A stretch of DNA of 64,000 nt from Bosea sp. 29B (GCF_902506165.1 NZ_LR733817.1:2201408-2265407); one strand, 5' to 3'. Shown: positions 36,117 to 45,279, counted from the stretch's first letter. A program made the numbers and translations. Notes: a model not told the origin generated them from the letters alone.

Positions 36117-36527
36117 TCACTTCGGCAAGTTGGCTGGTCCGAACGAGGCTGGCAACAGCTCGGTCAGCGAAAAACGCGCACGGATGCCCTCGGGTCCGGC
36201 GATGAGGATCGGCGTCTCCGGCGCTGCGAATTCGCGGATGCGCTGGCGGCAGGCGCCGCAGGGGGTCACCAGCTCGGCGCCGTCGCCGATGACGAGGATG
36301 GCGCGGATCGCATGCGCCCCGCCGGCGATCATCGCCGAGATCGCGCCGGCTTCGGCGCAGGCGCCGACGGGATAGGCGGCGTTCTCGACATTGCAGCCGG
36401 GATAGACCGCGCCGTCATCGGCCAGGATGGCGGCGCCGACCTTGAAGCGCGAATAGGGCGCGTAAGCTCGTCGCTGCGCGGCAAGAGCGGCGGCGAAGAG
36501 CGCGTCGAGATCGGGTTCTGCGGACAC
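36117..36527 (-). CDS. cdd: cytidine deaminase
   Basis: A 136-residue zinc-dependent deaminase that turns cytidine and deoxycytidine into uridine and deoxyuridine. Zinc ligands and acid are visible: CAE (Cys57, Glu59) and PCGAC (Cys90, Cys93), the latter continuing RQRIREF. The substrate loop FKVGAAI and GCNVENAAY are typical. It starts with GTG at 36525-36527, directly abutting the stop codon of the upstream permease (TGAGTG), so translation is coupled. Size fits the homotetrameric class. Confidence 0.95.
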   Translation of the reverse strand: MSAEPDLDALFAAALAAQRRAYAPYSRFKVGAAILADDGAVYPGCNVENAAYPVGACAEAGAISAMIAGGAHAIRAILVIGDGAELVTPCGACRQRIREFAAPETPILIAGPEGIRARFSLTELLPASFGPANLPK

Positions 36528-37499
36528 TCAGCGTTCCTTGACATAGGGCAGGCCCGACGCCTTGGGCGGCGTCGCCTTGCCGATGAAGCCGGCGAGCAGC
36601 ACGACCGTCATCACATAGGGCAGGGCCTGGATCGCCTGAACCGGCACCAAGCCTATGCCGGGCAGGCTGACGCCCTGAAGCCTTATCGCGACCGCGTCGA
36701 GCAGGCCGAAGAGCAGGCAGGCGAACAGCGCCGGCCAGGGCCGCCAGTTGGCGAAGATCACGGCAGCGAGCGCGATGAAGCCCTTGCCGGCGGTCATTTG
36801 CGGCAGGAAGCCAGCCGATTGCGAGACGGCGAGATAGGTGCCGCCCAGCCCGCAAAGCGCGCCGCAGATGATCACGGCGGCATAGCGCAGGCCGGCAACC
36901 GAGACGCCGGCGGTGTCGACCGCGGCGGGATTCTCGCCGACGGCGCGCAGGCGCAGGCCGAAGCGGGTGCGCTTCAGCGTCAGCGCCGTGAGCACGAGGG
37001 CGAGCACCGCGAGATAGACCGGCGCGGCATGGCCGGAGATCGCGATGTCGTAGATCGGGCCGAAGACCGGGATACCCTTCAGCGTCTCGACCAAAGGCAG
37101 GTCGAGCTCGGGAAAACGCGCCGCGCCTTCGAGATTCGGCGTGCGCCCGCCCTGGCCGTACCAGGCATTGCCGAGGATGGCGGTGAGCCCGACCGCCAGC
37201 ATGTTGATCGCGACGCCGGAGACGATCTGGTTGCCGCGCCAGGTGATCGCGGCAAAGCCGTGCACCAGCGAGAGCGCGATCGCGGCGAACATGCCGGCCC
37301 CGAGCCCCGCCCAGGCCGAGCCGCTGTGATAGGCGGCCACTGCCGAGGCGAAGGCGGCGATCAGCATCTTGCCTTCGAGGCCGATGTCGACGACGCCCGA
37401 GCGTTCCGACCAGAGCCCTGCCAGCGCGGCGCAGAGCAGCGGGATCGACAGGCGGATCGTCGAATCCAGGATAACGGCGAGCGTCTGGACGGTCTCCAT
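36528..37499 (-). CDS. nucleoside ABC transporter permease (NupQ/YufQ type)
   Basis: A 323-residue inner-membrane permease of the branched-chain amino acid/ribose-like permease superfamily, with about eight to ten hydrophobic segments. LWSERSGVVDIGLEGKMLIAAF near the start and the FGLRLRAVGENPAAVDTAGV loop, which contacts the ATPase, are typical. Together with the next permease and the ATPase it forms the importer for nucleosides that feeds the salvage enzymes encoded behind it. It starts 3 bp after the other permease gene. Confidence 0.9.
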   Translation of the reverse strand: METVQTLAVILDSTIRLSIPLLCAALAGLWSERSGVVDIGLEGKMLIAAFASAVAAYHSGSAWAGLGAGMFAAIALSLVHGFAAITWRGNQIVSGVAINMLAVGLTAILGNAWYGQGGRTPNLEGAARFPELDLPLVETLKGIPVFGPIYDIAISGHAAPVYLAVLALVLTALTLKRTRFGLRLRAVGENPAAVDTAGVSVAGLRYAAVIICGALCGLGGTYLAVSQSAGFLPQMTAGKGFIALAAVIFANWRPWPALFACLLFGLLDAVAIRLQGVSLPGIGLVPVQAIQALPYVMTVVLLAGFIGKATPPKASGLPYVKER

Positions 37500-37502
37500 C
37501 GC

Positions 37503-38603
37503 CTAGCCTCCGCGCCCGAGATTGAGCACGCTGGCCACCAGCCGTCGGAACAGCCCGTCGAGCGCTCCGGCGAACAGGATGACGATGCCGCCGATCACCA
37601 CGACCATGTCGCGGGTGATCGTTGGCTTGTCGAAGGAGAGCTCTGCCCCGCCCTGATAGAGCACGCCGAAGAGCAGGGCGGCGAGCCCGACGCCGACCGG
37701 ATGGCCGCGCCCCATCAGCGCGACTGCGATACCGACGAAGCCGTAGCCGGCGGTGAAGTCGAGCACCAGCCGATGCTGCACGCCCATGGCTTCGTTGACC
37801 GCGAGCCCGCCGGCAAGCGCGCCCGAGATCGCCATCGCCACCATGATGATCCGCGCCGGCGAGATGCCGGCATAGGCCGCGGCGCGGGGATTGGCGCCGA
37901 CGGTGCGGATCGCATAGCCGAGCCGCGAGCGATAGATCAGCGCCCAGACTGCGACGAGGGATGCCAACGCCAGCAGGAACGAGGTGTTGAGCGGCGTCGA
38001 GGGCAGCTTGAGGCCGAAGGCGCCGAGCAGTTCGTGGATCGGCGTCAGCACCGCCTGCTTGGGGAAGTCCGGGGTTTCCGGCTGCATTGAGCCGGTTTTC
38101 CCCATCACTTCGACCAGGAGGTAGACGATCAGCGTCGCGGCGATGAAATTGAACATGATCGTGGTGATCACGACGTGGCTGCCGCGGGTCGCCTGCAGAT
38201 AGCCGGGGATGAAAGCCCAGAGCGCCCCGCCCGCTGCGGCTGCGAGGATGGCGAGCGGCACCAGCAATATGCCCGGCAGCGGCGCGAGCCAGAGACAGGC
38301 GAGCGCGGCGAAGATGCCGGCGATGGTCGCCTGGCCCTCGCCGCCGATATTGAACAAACCGGCGTGGAAGGCGACCGCGACAGCAAGGCCGGTGAAGATG
38401 AAATTAGTGGTGTAGTAGAGCGTGAAGCCGAGGCCTTCGAGGCTGCCGAGCGAACCCTTCAGCAGCAGCGCCGTCGCCTCCAGCGGGCTTTCACCGATCG
38501 AGAGCACCACGAGCCCGGCGACGACGAGGGCCGCCGCGACCGAGACCAGCGGCACCAGAGCGGTATCGGCCCAGCGGGGGAGGTCGATCGGGGCGGCGCT
38601 CAT
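37503..38603 (-). CDS. nucleoside ABC transporter permease (NupP/YufP type)
   Basis: A 366-residue inner-membrane permease with about ten hydrophobic segments. The conserved N-terminal part carries GLFNIGGEGQATIAGIFAAL and the cytoplasmic loop SRLGYAIRTVGANPRAAAYAGI is the ATPase-coupling region. It is the larger of the two permease partners. Its start overlaps the stop of the ATPase gene (ATGA), and the second permease follows after 3 bp, so all transporter subunits are translated in order. Confidence 0.9.
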   Translation of the reverse strand: MSAAPIDLPRWADTALVPLVSVAAALVVAGLVVLSIGESPLEATALLLKGSLGSLEGLGFTLYYTTNFIFTGLAVAVAFHAGLFNIGGEGQATIAGIFAALACLWLAPLPGILLVPLAILAAAAGGALWAFIPGYLQATRGSHVVITTIMFNFIAATLIVYLLVEVMGKTGSMQPETPDFPKQAVLTPIHELLGAFGLKLPSTPLNTSFLLALASLVAVWALIYRSRLGYAIRTVGANPRAAAYAGISPARIIMVAMAISGALAGGLAVNEAMGVQHRLVLDFTAGYGFVGIAVALMGRGHPVGVGLAALLFGVLYQGGAELSFDKPTITRDMVVVIGGIVILFAGALDGLFRRLVASVLNLGRGG

Positions 38604-40132
38604 GCCGCCCGCTCGCTGACGCCGGCCATCAGCAGGCCGAGATCCCGCTCGTCTGTCGTGGTCGCCTCGCGCTCCCCGGTGATCTGGCCGCCGCAGAGCG
38701 CGAGAATGCGGTCGGACAGCGCCATCACCTCCTCAAGCTCGACCGAGACGAGCAGGATCGCGACTCCGGCGTCGCGCAGGGCGATCAGCCGGCGATGGAT
38801 GAACTCGATCGCGCCGATATCGACGCCGCGCGTCGGCTGGCCGACCAGCAGCACCTTCGGCGCCCGCTCGATCTCGCGGGCGAGCACGATCTTCTGCTGG
38901 TTGCCGCCGGAAAATTTCGCCGTCTTCAGGCTAGGGTCGACTGGCCGGACGTCGTAATCCTGCATGCCGGCACGGGCATGCTGCTCGACCAGAGTCGGCG
39001 ACAGGAAGGGGCCGGGCCCGAAGGCCGGGTCGTCGTGATAGCCGAGGATGGCGTTCTCGGCCGCGGCGAAGGCGGTGACGAGCCCGGTCCTGAGCCGGTC
39101 CTCGGGGATGTGCATCAGGCCGAGCTTGCGCAGATTGGCCGGGTTGCGGTCGGCGGCGTTGAGGATCTGGCCGCCGAGCCGGATCACGCCGCGCGAAGGC
39201 TGGGTCAGCCCTGCCAGCACGTCGAGCAGTTCGCTCTGGCCATTGCCGGCGACGCCGGCAATGCCGACGATCTCGCCTTCGTGCAGGGTCAGGCTGGCGT
39301 CGCGCAGGGTCTCGCAGCCGCGTTCGTCGATCACGGAGAGGCCGGCGGCATCCAGCACTGGCGCCCCGCGCTGGCGCGGCGCCTTCTCGACGCGCAGCAG
39401 CACGCGCCGGCCGACCATCGCCTCGGCGAGCTCGGCCGGCGAGGTCCGTTCGGTCTCGACATGGGCGACCATCTCGCCGCGTCGCATCACCGAGACGCGG
39501 TCGGTCACCGCCATGATCTCGCGCAGCTTGTGGGTGATCAGGATCACCGTCTTGCCCTGCGCCTTCAGCGCCCGCAGCAGTTCGAAGAGCTGGTCGGCTT
39601 CGGCCGGGGTCAGCACCGCCGTCGGCTCGTCGAGGATCAGCACCTGCGCGCCGCGATAGAGCGCCTTCAGGATCTCGACGCGCTGCTGCAGGCCGACCGA
39701 GAGCTCCCCCACGATCGCGTCGGGATCGATGGCGAGGCCATATTCCTGGGAAAGCCGTTCCAGCTCCGCTCGTGCCTTGGCGATGCCGCGCTTGAGCAGC
39801 GCCCCGCCTTCGGCGCCGAGCACGATGTTCTCGACGACGCTGAGCGGCTCGACCAGCATGAAGTGCTGGTGGACCATGCCGATCCCCGCGGCGATCGCAT
39901 CAGAGGAAGAGCGGATGCGCCGCGCTTGCCCGCGCACCCGGATCTCGCCGGAATCGGCCTCGTAGAAGCCGTAGAGGATCGACATCAGCGTCGATTTTCC
40001 GGCGCCGTTCTCGCCGACGATGCCGTGGATCGAGCTGGCGGCGACCGAAAGCGAGACGTCCTTGTTGGCCTTGACCGGGCCGAACGCCTTGCTGATACCG
40101 ACTAGCTCGATAGCGGGATGCGGGCTCGTCAC
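38600..40132 (-). CDS. nucleoside ABC transporter ATPase, two ABC domains (NupO/YufO type)
   Basis: A 510-residue protein with two tandem ABC domains. Domain 1 (about 5-240) has Walker A GENGAGKST, signature LSVGLQQRVEIL and Walker B VLILDEPTAVL. Domain 2 (about 255-500) has a degenerate Walker A (GVAGNGQSE) and signature FSGGNQQKIVLARE, as normal for sugar/nucleoside importers such as RbsA. It energises the two permeases that follow. It begins 13 bp after the binding-protein gene stop on the minus strand. Confidence 0.92.
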   Translation of the reverse strand: MTSPHPAIELVGISKAFGPVKANKDVSLSVAASSIHGIVGENGAGKSTLMSILYGFYEADSGEIRVRGQARRIRSSSDAIAAGIGMVHQHFMLVEPLSVVENIVLGAEGGALLKRGIAKARAELERLSQEYGLAIDPDAIVGELSVGLQQRVEILKALYRGAQVLILDEPTAVLTPAEADQLFELLRALKAQGKTVILITHKLREIMAVTDRVSVMRRGEMVAHVETERTSPAELAEAMVGRRVLLRVEKAPRQRGAPVLDAAGLSVIDERGCETLRDASLTLHEGEIVGIAGVAGNGQSELLDVLAGLTQPSRGVIRLGGQILNAADRNPANLRKLGLMHIPEDRLRTGLVTAFAAAENAILGYHDDPAFGPGPFLSPTLVEQHARAGMQDYDVRPVDPSLKTAKFSGGNQQKIVLAREIERAPKVLLVGQPTRGVDIGAIEFIHRRLIALRDAGVAILLVSVELEEVMALSDRILALCGGQITGEREATTTDERDLGLLMAGVSERAA

Positions 40133-40145
40133 CGGCGGTGCAAGC

Positions 40146-41147
40146 TCACATCGTGCACTTGGAATCCGACATGTAGTCGTGGACCTTGACGGTGCCGGCG
40201 ATGATGTCGGCGCGGGCCTTGTCGGCGGCCGCCTTCATCTCGGGCGTGATCAACGCCTTGTTGTTGTCGTCGAGGGCCCAGCCGACGCCGTCCTCCTTCA
40301 GCCCGAGCACCGAGACGCCCGGCTTCCAGGTGCCGTCGCGCGCCTCCTTGAACGAGGTGTAGGCGGCGACGTCGACGCGCTTCAGCATCGAGGTCAGCAC
40401 TTTGCCGGGGTGCAGCATGTTCTGGTTGGAATCGACGCCGATGCCGAGCTTGCCGGCATCCGCCGCAGCGCGCAGCACGCCGATGCCGGTGCCGCCGGCG
40501 GCGTGGTAGATCACGTCGGCACCGCGGTCGATCTGCGACTTGGCGAGCTCGCCGCCCTTCACGGGGTCGTTCCAGGCGGCCGGGGTCGAGCCGGTCATGT
40601 TCTGGAAGATCTCGGCGTCCTTCTTGCCGGCCTTGACGCCCTGGACGTAGCCGCACGCGAATTTGCGGATCAGCGGGATGTCCATGCCGCCGACGAAGCC
40701 GACCTTGTTGGTCTTCGAGGCGAGGCTGGCGAGCAGGCCGACGAGATAGGAGGCCTCATGCTCCTTGAACACCACCGATTGCACGTTCGGCAGCTCGACG
40801 ACCATGTCGATGATGGTGAACTTCAGGTTCGGGAATTCGGCTGCGACCTTCTGCAGCGCGGTCGCCTGCGAGAAGCCCACCGCGATGATCGGCGAATGGC
40901 CGTCGCGGGCGAAGCGGCGCAGCGCCTGCTCGATCTGGGCATCGTTGGTCGGCTCGAAATCGCGGAACTCGACGCCGGTCTCGGCCTTGAATTTTTCGGC
41001 CCCGACGAAGACGCCTTCATTGAAGGATTTGTCGAACTTGCCGCCCTTGTCATAGACGATCGCCGGCTTGATCGCGGTCTGGGCGACGGCCGTCATGGCC
41101 GAAAGGGCGACGCCCGCCAGAGCGAGGGCGAGAGATTTCAAACGCAT
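40146..41147 (-). CDS. BMP family nucleoside-binding periplasmic protein
   Basis: A 333-residue substrate-binding protein with a signal peptide (MRLKSLALALAGVALSAMTA, cut near AVA-Q); no lipobox is present, so it should be free in the periplasm. BMP/Med family features include AIVYDKGGKFDKSFNEG, a central HAAGGTGIGVLRAA, and VDSNQNMLHPGKVLTSMLKRVD. Family members bind purine or pyrimidine nucleosides. It is the first gene of the uptake and salvage operon, behind the palindrome at 41254-41268. Confidence 0.93.
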   Translation of the reverse strand: MRLKSLALALAGVALSAMTAVAQTAIKPAIVYDKGGKFDKSFNEGVFVGAEKFKAETGVEFRDFEPTNDAQIEQALRRFARDGHSPIIAVGFSQATALQKVAAEFPNLKFTIIDMVVELPNVQSVVFKEHEASYLVGLLASLASKTNKVGFVGGMDIPLIRKFACGYVQGVKAGKKDAEIFQNMTGSTPAAWNDPVKGGELAKSQIDRGADVIYHAAGGTGIGVLRAAADAGKLGIGVDSNQNMLHPGKVLTSMLKRVDVAAYTSFKEARDGTWKPGVSVLGLKEDGVGWALDDNNKALITPEMKAAADKARADIIAGTVKVHDYMSDSKCTM

Positions 41148-41253
41148 CGAGCCGTTCCCCTGTCACACGCGGAATGGTTGCGCCATTCCTGCCTGCGGTC
41201 ACGATGGCACGGCTTGCGGACGGGGCCAAGCGGGCTTGGAAGCCCGCCTGGCG

Positions 41254-41268
41254 ATATGTGTCACATAT
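41254..41268. promoter_or_regulatory. operator-like palindrome upstream of nucleoside operon
   Basis: ATATGTG-T-CACATAT is a perfect 15-bp inverted repeat 107 bp upstream of the start of the nucleoside-binding protein gene and 12 bp past the SDR stop. A GC-rich hairpin (GCGGGCTT/AAGCCCGC, 41230-41247) stands next to it. Position and symmetry suggest a repressor site for the nine-gene operon; the factor is not encoded nearby. Confidence 0.5.
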
Positions 41269-41279
41269 GAACAGTCGCC

Positions 41280-42050
41280 TCAGCCGCGCTGGATCGAGAC
41301 GCCGCCATCGGCGAGGAAGGCGGTGCCGGTGACGAAGCTCGACGCGTCCGAGGCGAGGAAGAGCGCGGCGCGGGCGATCTCCTCCGGCTGCGCCATGCGC
41401 TTCAAGGCATGGATGCCCTCGACGAAGGCGAGCACTTCCGGGCCGGCGCCCGGCGCATTGGTCGTCGCCGCCGGCGTGTCCGTGCCACCCGGTAGCAGGG
41501 CGTTGACGCGGATGCGCTTGCCGCCGAGCTCGGCCGCGAGCGCCTTCATCAGGCCGATCTGGCCGGCCTTGCTGGCTGCATAGACCGACATGCCGGCAAG
41601 GCCGGCGGTATAGCCGACGAAGCTCGACGTGAAGATCAGCGAGCCGCCGCCGCGCGCCTCCAGCGCCGGGACCTGGTACTTTGCGCCGAGGAAGGCGCTG
41701 GTCAGGTTGATCTCGATCACCTCGTGCCAGCTCGCACTCGACATCTGCCCGATCGGGCCGAGCTCGCCGATGATGCCGGCATTGTTGAAGCCGATGTCGA
41801 GCCCGCCGAACTGCTCGGTCGCGGTCTCGACCAACAGCTGCGCCAGCGCCTCCTCTCGGATATCGCCGGCAACGGCGATCGCTTCGCCGCCTTCCGCCTT
41901 GATCTCGCCGACGAGCATATCGAGTTCGCTCTGCCGCCGCGCAGTAACGACGAGCCTCGCGCCTTCCGCCGCGAACAGCTTCGCCGCCGCCCGGCCGATG
42001 CCCGAGCTCGCGCCGGTGACGATCGCGACCTTGTCCTTGAGTGCCGTCAT
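41280..42050 (-). CDS. short-chain dehydrogenase/reductase (SDR)
   Basis: A 256-residue classical SDR. The cofactor loop TGASSGIGRAAAKLF (about 13-27) is followed by an Arg-rich turn (VVTARRQSEL) that suggests NADP use, NNAGIIG, the catalytic Ser in FTSSF, and YAASK (Tyr and Lys catalytic pair). The C-terminus ends FLADGGVSIQRG. Substrate is unknown. It precedes the nucleoside operon on the same strand, but the 132-bp gap with its own palindrome argues for separate transcription. Confidence 0.9.
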   Translation of the reverse strand: MTALKDKVAIVTGASSGIGRAAAKLFAAEGARLVVTARRQSELDMLVGEIKAEGGEAIAVAGDIREEALAQLLVETATEQFGGLDIGFNNAGIIGELGPIGQMSSASWHEVIEINLTSAFLGAKYQVPALEARGGGSLIFTSSFVGYTAGLAGMSVYAASKAGQIGLMKALAAELGGKRIRVNALLPGGTDTPAATTNAPGAGPEVLAFVEGIHALKRMAQPEEIARAALFLASDASSFVTGTAFLADGGVSIQRG

Positions 42051-42176
42051 GTCCCGCTCCTTCGTTCAGACGATGCGACGGGTGATCGCAGTCAGGCGGG
42101 CCATGCAGACACCCGCTTCCTGCCACCGCATCGCACCCGATTGCTGGCAGGACCGGATCAGCCTAGCTTGCCGCCC

Positions 42177-42962
42177 ATGACGCTGAACGATGCCGAGATC
42201 GAGCGCTATGCCCGCCATCTGGTGCTGCCGGAAATCGGCGGCCCCGGCCAGGCGAAGCTCAAGCGCGCCCGGGTTCTGGTGATCGGCGCCGGCGGGCTAG
42301 GCGCGCCATTGATCCCCTATCTCGCGGCGGCTGGCGTCGGCACGATCGGCATCGTCGACGACGACCATGTCTCGCTCTCGAACCTGCAGCGGCAGATCAT
42401 CTTCGGGTCGGAGGATATTGGGGCGCGCAAGGTTGTCGCTGCGGCCAATTTCGTCACGCGGCTCAACCCGCGGGTCGAGATCGAGGAATACGTCACCCGG
42501 ATCGACCCGCACAATGCCCGCGCGCTCATCGCCTTCTACGATGTCGTCGCCGATGGCTCCGACAATTTCGCGACGCGCTATGCCGTCTCCGATGCCTGCT
42601 TCCACGAAAAGAAGCCGCTGGTTACCGCGGCACTTGGCCGCTTCGACGGCTCTTTGACGACGATCCGCGCGCATGAGCAGGGATCGGATGGGAAACCCAA
42701 TCCGACCTATCGCTGCCTGTTCCCGCATGAGCCGCCGCCCGGCACGGTCGCGCCCTGCGCGGAGGCCGGTGTGCTCGGCGCGCTTGCCGGCGTGATGGGC
42801 TCGCTGATGGCGCTGGAAGTGATCCGGGCGATCACCGGCTTCGGCGAGCCCCTCGTCGGCAAGCTCCTGCTCGTCGACGCCATGGCGATGCGCTTCGAGA
42901 CGATGAAATACGGCTGGGACCCGGACAATCCGCTGAACGGCGCGGCCGGCGTCGCCGCCTGA
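42177..42962 (+). CDS. MoeB/ThiF/HesA family E1-like adenylyltransferase
   Basis: A 261-residue E1-like enzyme that adenylates the C-terminus of a ubiquitin-like sulfur carrier (MoaD or ThiS) for molybdopterin or thiamine synthesis. Seen are RYARHLVLPEIGGPGQ, the ATP loop GAGGLGAP (about 39-46), the DDDHVSLSNLQRQIIF segment, DGSDNF and CAEAGVLGALAGVMGS. The two Cys-x2-Cys zinc pairs of E. coli MoeB are not complete here (only TYRC remains). There is no rhodanese domain. The ATG at 42177 is the start; the open frame reaches back to 41724 over the SDR gene. It is convergent with gshB. Confidence 0.87.
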   Translation: MTLNDAEIERYARHLVLPEIGGPGQAKLKRARVLVIGAGGLGAPLIPYLAAAGVGTIGIVDDDHVSLSNLQRQIIFGSEDIGARKVVAAANFVTRLNPRVEIEEYVTRIDPHNARALIAFYDVVADGSDNFATRYAVSDACFHEKKPLVTAALGRFDGSLTTIRAHEQGSDGKPNPTYRCLFPHEPPPGTVAPCAEAGVLGALAGVMGSLMALEVIRAITGFGEPLVGKLLLVDAMAMRFETMKYGWDPDNPLNGAAGVAA

Positions 42963-42963
42963 A

Positions 42964-43911
42964 CTATTTCGCCGCGCGCTTGGCCTCGATCACATCGAAG
43001 AGCTGCGCCGCGAGGTCCGGCCCGCCGAGCTTCTTGATGGCGCGCACGCCGGTCGGGGCCGTGACGTTGATCTCGGTCAGCTTGCCGCCGATCACGTCGA
43101 TGCCGACGAGCAGCAGGCCGCGCTCCCTGAGCGCCGGACCGATGCGCTCGCAGATCTCAAGCTCGCGCTTCGACAGGTCGGTCGGTCTGGCCGCGCCGCC
43201 GCGCACCATGTTGGCGCGCAGGTCGCCGACCGCCGGCACACGGTTGACCGCGCCTGCCGCCTTGCCGTCGATCAGGATGATGCGCTTGTCGCCCTCCGAG
43301 ACCTCCTTGAGGAAGGCCTGGATCACCCAGGGCTCGCGGAAGAGGTTGGCGAACAGGTCGTAGAGCGAGCCGAAATTCGGGTCGCCCTTGCCGGTCTTGA
43401 ACACGGTCGCGCCGCCATGGCCGTAGAGCGGCTTCATGACGATCTCGCCGAACTCCTCGCGGAAGGCCTCGATCTCGGCGCGGTCGCGCGTGATCAGGGT
43501 CGGCGGCATCAGCTCGGGGAAATGCGTGACGAACAGCTTTTCTGGCGCATTGCGGACTTCGCTGGGATCGTTGACCACCAGCGTCTTCGGATGGATGCGC
43601 TCGAGCATATGCGTCGAGGAGACATAGGCCATGTCGAAGGGCGGGTCCTGGCGCAGCAGCACCACGTCGAGCGTCGAGAGATCGGTCCGCTCGGGCTGGC
43701 CGAGGGTGTAATGGTCGCCCTCGACGTCGCGTACTTCGACCGGGCTGATCACGGCCGTGACCTTGCCGTCGCGCAAGGTGAGCTTGTCGGGCGTGTAGGT
43801 GAAGAGCTTGTGCCCGCGGGCCTGCGCTTCCAGCATCAGGGCGAAGCCGGTGTCGCCGGCGATGCGGACCTTCTCGATCGGGTCCATCTGGATGGCGACG
43901 TTCAGCGGCAT
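42964..43911 (-). CDS. gshB: glutathione synthase
   Basis: A 315-residue ATP-grasp enzyme (E. coli: 316) that joins gamma-glutamylcysteine and glycine. Family features are [25 protein letters not shown] at the start (described in part), [33 protein letters not shown], the glycine-rich loop and [13 protein letters not shown] at the C-terminal metal site. I start at ATG 43909-43911 (MPLNVAIQ). The neighbours yraN and rsmI on the same strand form a usual alphaproteobacterial group. Confidence 0.96.
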   Translation of the reverse strand: MPLNVAIQMDPIEKVRIAGDTGFALMLEAQARGHKLFTYTPDKLTLRDGKVTAVISPVEVRDVEGDHYTLGQPERTDLSTLDVVLLRQDPPFDMAYVSSTHMLERIHPKTLVVNDPSEVRNAPEKLFVTHFPELMPPTLITRDRAEIEAFREEFGEIVMKPLYGHGGATVFKTGKGDPNFGSLYDLFANLFREPWVIQAFLKEVSEGDKRIILIDGKAAGAVNRVPAVGDLRANMVRGGAARPTDLSKRELEICERIGPALRERGLLLVGIDVIGGKLTEINVTAPTGVRAIKKLGGPDLAAQLFDVIEAKRAAK

Positions 43912-43981
43912 GGCGGAAGCTCCGGTTGCGGCCGTTATATCGGCTGCGCCCCAGCGGCAGCGCAAGAGGGCTAGCCTTGCG

Positions 43982-44362
43982 TCAGAGCACGAGCTCGAAC
44001 ACGCGGGGAACATGACGGGGCAGGCGCCAGGGCGCGAGGAAGACCGCGTCGGCTCGCAGGTTGCGCTGCATCGCCCAGGGATTGCGCGCCAGCCATTGCC
44101 GGATGCGGGCTTCGATCAGGCGGCGCTTGTCCGGCGTGATTGCGATGGCGGCGTCGTCGAGCGCGGCGCGCGCCTTGACCTCAACGAAGACGATATCGTC
44201 GCCGCGGGCCATGATCAGGTCGATCTCGCCGCCCTTGCCGCCGAAGCGGCGCTGCAGCAGGCGATAGCCCTTGAGGCTGAGAAAGGCGACAGCGAGCCAC
44301 TCGCCGCGGCGGCCGGCGAGGCCGGAATGGCGGGCGCGCCGGCTACGCAGCGCCTCGCTCAT
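43982..44362 (-). CDS. yraN: YraN family (UPF0102) endonuclease-like protein
   Basis: A 126-residue member of UPF0102, related to the PD-(D/E)XK nuclease fold (Holliday-junction resolvase-like). The conserved [12 protein letters not shown] and FVEVKAR segments hold the acidic triad and lysine of that fold. Biochemical function is unproven for the family. Its start overlaps the rsmI stop by four bases, so it is translated with rsmI, and gshB follows after 70 bp. Confidence 0.88.
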   Translation of the reverse strand: MSEALRSRRARHSGLAGRRGEWLAVAFLSLKGYRLLQRRFGGKGGEIDLIMARGDDIVFVEVKARAALDDAAIAITPDKRRLIEARIRQWLARNPWAMQRNLRADAVFLAPWRLPRHVPRVFELVL

Positions 44363-45279
44363 GGCGTGCGCGTCAGTTCGAGGGCGCGGGCATAGACGAC
44401 GCGGCGCGGCTGGCCGCTGGCAGCCGCGACCTGCGCCACCGCCTCCTTCAGCGAGACTCTTGCGAGCGCGGCGCGCAAGGCTTCGTCGAGCGTGTCGCCT
44501 TGCACGGCCTGGGTGGAGGCATCGGGCGGGCCGATCACCACGACGATCTCGCCGCGCGCCTCCTCGGCCTCGGCATAATGGGTCGCAAGCTCGGGCAGGG
44601 TGCCGCGCCGGACGTTCTCGTAATATTTGGTCAGTTCGCGCGCGACCGCCCCCGATCGCGCACCGAGCACCGCAGCGGCGTCGGCCAGCATCTCGGCGAG
44701 CCGGCGCGGCGATTCGAAGAAGACGAGCGTGCCGGGAATGGCGGCAAGCTCGGTCAGCCGGGCTTTGCGGCCGGCGCTCTTCGGCGGTAAAAAACCCTCG
44801 AAGAAGAAGCGGTCGGTCGGCAGCCCCGCCAGCACAAGCGCTGCCAGCACGGCTGAAGGGCCAGGTATGCCGGTGACCGGCAAACCTTCCGCCACGACCT
44901 CGGCAACGAGCTTGTAGCCGGGATCAGAGACCAGAGGCGTGCCCGCATCCGAGATCAGCGCGAGCTTGCCGCCCTGGCGCAGCTTCTCCAGAATCTTCGG
45001 GCGCATCTGCGCGGCATTGTGCTCGTGATAGGGCAGGAGCGGCGTCGCGATACCGTAATGCGCCAGCAGCGTCTTCGAGGTCCTGGTGTCCTCGGCCAGC
45101 ACGGCGTCGGCGGCGGCGAGCGTCGACAGCGCCCGGAACGAGATGTCCTTGAGATTGCCGATCGGCGTTGCGACGATATGCAGGCCCGGTGCGAGCGGCT
45201 CGGCCTCGGCCCGGAGCCCGAAGGCCGCATAGCTCGGGGCGCGACCTGGGGCGGGCGGGGCGGATACAGGGCCGGACAT
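44359..45279 (-). CDS. rsmI: 16S rRNA (cytidine1402-2'-O)-methyltransferase
   Basis: A 306-residue tetrapyrrole-methylase-fold enzyme that methylates the ribose of C1402 in 16S rRNA. Characteristic segments are HIVATPIGNLKDISFRAL, LAEDTRTSKTLLAHYG, LISDAGTPLVSDPGYKLV and GIPGPSAVLAALVLAGLPTDRFFFEGF, given in parts. I take ATG 45277-45279 (MSGPVSAPPA); the frame opens at 45330 but that stretch is not family-like. It is divergent from the LpoA-like lipoprotein gene, as in E. coli. Confidence 0.94.
   Translation of the reverse strand: MSGPVSAPPAPGRAPSYAAFGLRAEAEPLAPGLHIVATPIGNLKDISFRALSTLAAADAVLAEDTRTSKTLLAHYGIATPLLPYHEHNAAQMRPKILEKLRQGGKLALISDAGTPLVSDPGYKLVAEVVAEGLPVTGIPGPSAVLAALVLAGLPTDRFFFEGFLPPKSAGRKARLTELAAIPGTLVFFESPRRLAEMLADAAAVLGARSGAVARELTKYYENVRRGTLPELATHYAEAEEARGEIVVVIGPPDASTQAVQGDTLDEALRAALARVSLKEAVAQVAAASGQPRRVVYARALELTRTP

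Noticed and set aside
35322..38090. A 922-codon plus-strand open frame across punA, cdd and the permeases
   Set aside because: It is antisense to clear enzymes and permeases with motifs; the translated product has no domain pattern.
38600..40132. The second ABC domain's degenerate Walker A (GNGQSE) as a sign of decay
   Set aside because: This is the normal state for two-domain sugar and nucleoside importer ATPases.
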